This document shows, piece after piece, positions 6,604-9,747 of a stretch of 9,747 nt of DNA; the first letter of the stretch is position 1; every line of letters begins with the position of its first letter. The translations under genes and the position numbers were made by a program. Origin of the DNA: Gemmatimonadota bacterium. GTDB taxonomy: Bacteria > Gemmatimonadota > Gemmatimonadetes > Gemmatimonadales > GWC2-71-9. The stretch spans positions 1 to 9,747 of the forward strand of contig QHUD01000152.1 in the NCBI GenBank assembly GCA_003221085.1. Direction: 5' to 3'. The notes under the pieces are model-generated. The model was not told the DNA's origin. It saw nothing but the letters and a program-made list of their open reading frames with translations, and made no database searches.

Positions 6604-6643
6604 GTGCGTCTACGCGTCTACCCGTCTACGCGTCTGTGCGTCT
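6604..6643 (-). repeat. Five-copy tandem of an 8-bp unit, AGACGNNN
   Basis: Reading the minus strand from 6643 down, the units are AGACGCAC, AGACGCGT, AGACGGGT, AGACGCGT, AGACGCAC. The order of the variants is itself symmetrical. The array starts five bases after the groEL stop and abuts the terminator hairpin. The same unit flanks the inverted repeat after the pilX-like gene. Function unknown; see findings. Confidence 0.85.
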
Positions 6644-6648
6644 AGTTC

Positions 6649-8286
<1,638 letters not shown>

Positions 8287-8308
8287 GTCTGTTTCCTCCT
8301 AGAAACCT

Positions 8309-8623
8309 CTAGCCAAGCTTGGCGATGACGTCCGCTTCCTTGATGAGGATGATCTCTTCACCCTCGAGCTCTACCTGAGTGCCGCTGTACTTCCCGTACA
8401 CCACCCGGTCCCCAACCTTCAGCTCCATCGGGACCAGCGCATCCTTCTCCCGTCGTCCGGGACCCACTGCGATCACCTCACCCTGGATCGGCTTTTCCTT
8501 GGCCGTGTCGGGGATGTAGAGACCGCCCTTCATGGTCTCCGTCTCCTCCATCGGCCGAATCGCCACGCGATCCGCGAGCGGGAAGATCTTCAGCTTGGTC
8601 TTCGCAGCCGTTGCGGTTGCCAT
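8309..8623 (-). CDS. groES: Co-chaperonin GroES (Hsp10)
   Basis: A 104-residue GroES, the heptameric lid of the GroEL cage. The cpn10 pattern FPLADRVAIRP (14-24) is followed by the mobile loop (about 25-41), which contains GGLYIP and contacts GroEL. The roof and core strands follow (GEVIAVGPG, VKVGDRV-like GDRVVYGKYSG, and EEIILIKEADVIA). It is slightly longer than the typical 95-97 residues because of an N-terminal MATATAAKT extension. GGAGG sits ten bases before the ATG. It is first in the operon, 22 bp ahead of groEL, with a leader of roughly 55 bp between the CIRCE element and the start codon. Confidence 0.98.
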   Translation of the reverse strand: MATATAAKTKLKIFPLADRVAIRPMEETETMKGGLYIPDTAKEKPIQGEVIAVGPGRREKDALVPMELKVGDRVVYGKYSGTQVELEGEEIILIKEADVIAKLG

Positions 8624-8675
8624 GAGGCTCAGTCCTCCACTTCGGTACCTGGTTCTAAGTGCTTGTGGAACAATG

Positions 8676-8705
8676 TTGTTAGCACTCTCGTCTATTGAGT
8701 GCTAA
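8676..8705 (-). promoter_or_regulatory. Candidate groESL promoter embedded in CIRCE
   Basis: On the minus strand, TTAGCA (8705-8700) could serve as -35 and TAACAA (8681-8676) as -10, with an 18-bp spacer. The CIRCE arms would then themselves form the promoter elements, so HrcA binding would block polymerase directly. The match to the consensus is only moderate. Confidence 0.35.
8679..8705 (-). promoter_or_regulatory. CIRCE operator (HrcA binding site) of groESL
   Basis: A perfect inverted repeat: TTAGCACTC, nine bases, GAGTGCTAA. This is the canonical CIRCE consensus with no mismatch. HrcA binds CIRCE and represses chaperone genes until heat or unfolded protein titrates it with GroEL. The site is 55 bp before groES. 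HrcA itself is not in the window. Confidence 0.97.
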
Positions 8706-8709
8706 GCAA

Positions 8710-8732
8710 CCGCGAGGAATCTCTCCTCGCGG
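8710..8732 (-). terminator. Hairpin between the lipoprotein gene and groESL
   Basis: CCGCGAGGA (8710-8718) and TCCTCGCGG (8724-8732) form a perfect 9-bp stem with a five-base loop. It starts about ten bases after the lipoprotein stop and immediately precedes CIRCE. The minus strand after the stem (TTGCTTAG) is only weakly T-rich, so the terminator role is likely but not certain. Confidence 0.5.
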
Positions 8733-8742
8733 CCGCGGCATG

Positions 8743-9189
8743 TCAAGGGGGTGAGGCGGCGAGCGAATCCACGATCGCCCGGGCCTGGTCCGGCGTCGTG
8801 GCCCCAAGGGAATCGAGGGGCGCCGACACTGCGGCCACGATCGTCCCCGTGCGCGTGTCGGCCAGGCGCACGTGCAGCCACGTGACTCCCAGCGTGTCCA
8901 CTTCCCGGAACGTGAAAGTGAGCAGGTACGCGGTGGGTCCGCTGCCACCCCGTAGGTGGCGGCGCACTTTGAACCCGCGATGCTCGAGCCCCGCGGCAAT
9001 GCCCTGCCCCAGCGAATCGCGGTCAGTGATGAGGATTTCGTACCCGCGCAGCGCGGACGGCTGCTCGTAGCGGGTGGGAGGGGCGCAGGAGACAACGACA
9101 TACGACGCTACGATGCAGCGTTGTGCGAGACGCAGGGCGGCCACGGACCCGCGTACACCGTAGCGACGTCGCGTCGTACCACGTCTCAT
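8743..9189 (-). CDS. Small predicted lipoprotein of unknown function
   Basis: A 148-residue product that I do not recognise. I chose ATG 9189 (MRRGTTRRR), which overlaps the upstream peptidase stop as ATGA; the in-frame start at 9216 would run 31 bases back into that gene. The N-terminus is strongly basic. A short hydrophobic run (about 26-33) then leads to VVSC35, an acceptable lipobox, so the protein is probably lipid-anchored at Cys35 and faces the periplasm. The hydrophobic core is short, so lipidation is less than certain. The mature part alternates strands and helices: YEILITDRDSLGQGIAAGLEHRGFKV, then AYLLTFTFRE and WLHVRLADTRTGTIVAAV. The last phrase resembles strands in outer-membrane accessory lipoproteins that report on TG-containing turns, but I cannot name a family. 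Translational coupling to an NlpC/P60 enzyme suggests a cell-wall or envelope role. Confidence 0.75.
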   Translation of the reverse strand: MRRGTTRRRYGVRGSVAALRLAQRCIVASYVVVSCAPPTRYEQPSALRGYEILITDRDSLGQGIAAGLEHRGFKVRRHLRGGSGPTAYLLTFTFREVDTLGVTWLHVRLADTRTGTIVAAVSAPLDSLGATTPDQARAIVDSLAASPP

Positions 9190-9747
9190 GGGATGATTCT
9201 CCGCGCCCCCACCCACCGATCCAGCCAGTACCCACCCTCCGGATCCTGTGGATCCAGGCGCGACAGCTTCACGCCGCGCGTCGAGCTGTGGATGAACTTG
9301 AGCTCACCCACGTACATCCCAATGTGAGTCACCCCCGCACCGGGCCGGGCGGAGAACAGGAGGATATCGCCCGGGCGGAGGGCGTCGATGAGGGGCGTAA
9401 CCTCGGCCCCCGCGCGCGCCTGATCGCGGCTCATGCGCGGCAGCCGAATGCCATGCTGGCCATACGCGTACTGAATCAGGCCCGAGCAATCGAATCCGTT
9501 CTCGGCGGTGCCGCCCCAGGTGTACGGCGTGCCGAGCGATTCGAGCGCCGTCTGCACCACATCCGCGGCGTTGCCGGAGATCGTGATCGGCGGCTGCGGC
9601 GGCGGCAGGTCCGGCGGAGCGCCGTTCTCACCCCTCCCTCGCCCCCCAGCCCTCCGCCCCAGCCCGAACGAGACTCCAAGCGTTGCGCTCACGCCCTTCC
9701 GGGCGTCGTTGCGCGGATTCCAGAACCCGCGAGGCCCACGATCCTCC
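9186..9747 (-). CDS. NlpC/P60 (C40) cell-wall peptidase, 5' end beyond the window
   Basis: A predicted endopeptidase that cuts peptidoglycan stem peptides outside the inner membrane. Counting from the in-frame GTG at 9692, the NlpC/P60 domain covers about 43-166, with catalytic Cys69 (GFDCSGLIQYAYG), His123 (THIGMYVG) and the third polar residue His135 (FIHSSTRGV). TPYTWGGT and LRPGDILLF are typical family phrases. A Pro-rich linker (PPDLPPPQPP) precedes the domain. The frame stays open above 9692 to the right edge (RGFWNPRNDARKG), and that GTG has only a GGAAGG two bases upstream, too close to be a good ribosome site. I therefore treat the gene as 5'-truncated; a signal peptide would lie outside the window. 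If GTG 9692 is the true start, the protein has 168 residues and no visible signal. The stop overlaps the lipoprotein start (ATGA). Confidence 0.9.
   Translation of the reverse strand, partial: EDRGPRGFWNPRNDARKGVSATLGVSFGLGRRAGGRGRGENGAPPDLPPPQPPITISGNAADVVQTALESLGTPYTWGGTAENGFDCSGLIQYAYGQHGIRLPRMSRDQARAGAEVTPLIDALRPGDILLFSARPGAGVTHIGMYVGELKFIHSSTRGVKLSRLDPQDPEGGYWLDRWVGARRIIP

Overview
The window looks like chromosomal DNA from a GC-rich, diderm, environmental bacterium. Gemmatimonadota is my best guess. The reasons are the high-GC codon use, a CIRCE-controlled groESL pair, a compact minor-pilin operon whose last product is a long PilX-like protein, and a HEAT-like/HD-GYP gene pair. The phylum is an inference, because no rRNA or other marker is present. 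All genes supported here lie on the minus strand, so reading order runs from high to low coordinates. The many long plus-strand reading frames are GC-driven shadows.

In transcription order: (1) 9747-8743 holds a 5'-truncated secreted NlpC/P60 peptidase whose stop overlaps the start of an unrecognised small lipoprotein (ATGA overlap). It ends in a perfect 9-bp hairpin. (2) 8705-6604 is the chaperonin operon. A perfect CIRCE operator is followed by groES, then groEL, then a five-unit tandem of an 8-bp repeat (AGACGNNN) and a GC-rich terminator hairpin. (3) 6648-6251 is a 398-bp gene-free stretch with an AT-rich, promoter-like island. (4) 6250-3299 carries four genes for type IV prepilin-like proteins of the FimT/GspH, PilV/GspI, PilW/GspJ and PilX/GspK types. 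The first three overlap by 4 and 7 bp. The set resembles a minor-pilin priming complex, but the last member carries a long Asn/Gly-rich, probably beta-helical region. (5) 3298-3156 is an intergenic element made of a 30-bp-arm imperfect inverted repeat flanked on both sides by the same AGACGNNN 8-mers seen after groEL. (6) 3155 to the left edge holds a HEAT-repeat-like protein coupled by a GTGA overlap to an HD-GYP phosphodiesterase. The two proteins appear to share a related N-terminal module.

Working picture: an envelope/peptidoglycan pair, a heat-shock operon, a pilus-tip operon and a probable cyclic-dinucleotide signalling pair sit one after another. The pilin operon followed by the HD-GYP pair fits c-di-GMP control of surface appendages, but proximity is the only support. 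The least ordinary features are the shared 8-mer repeats that begin exactly five bases after two unrelated stop codons, the related N-termini of the HEAT/HD-GYP pair, and the unusual PilX-like protein. I see no clear CRISPR array, insertion sequence, prophage or defence system.
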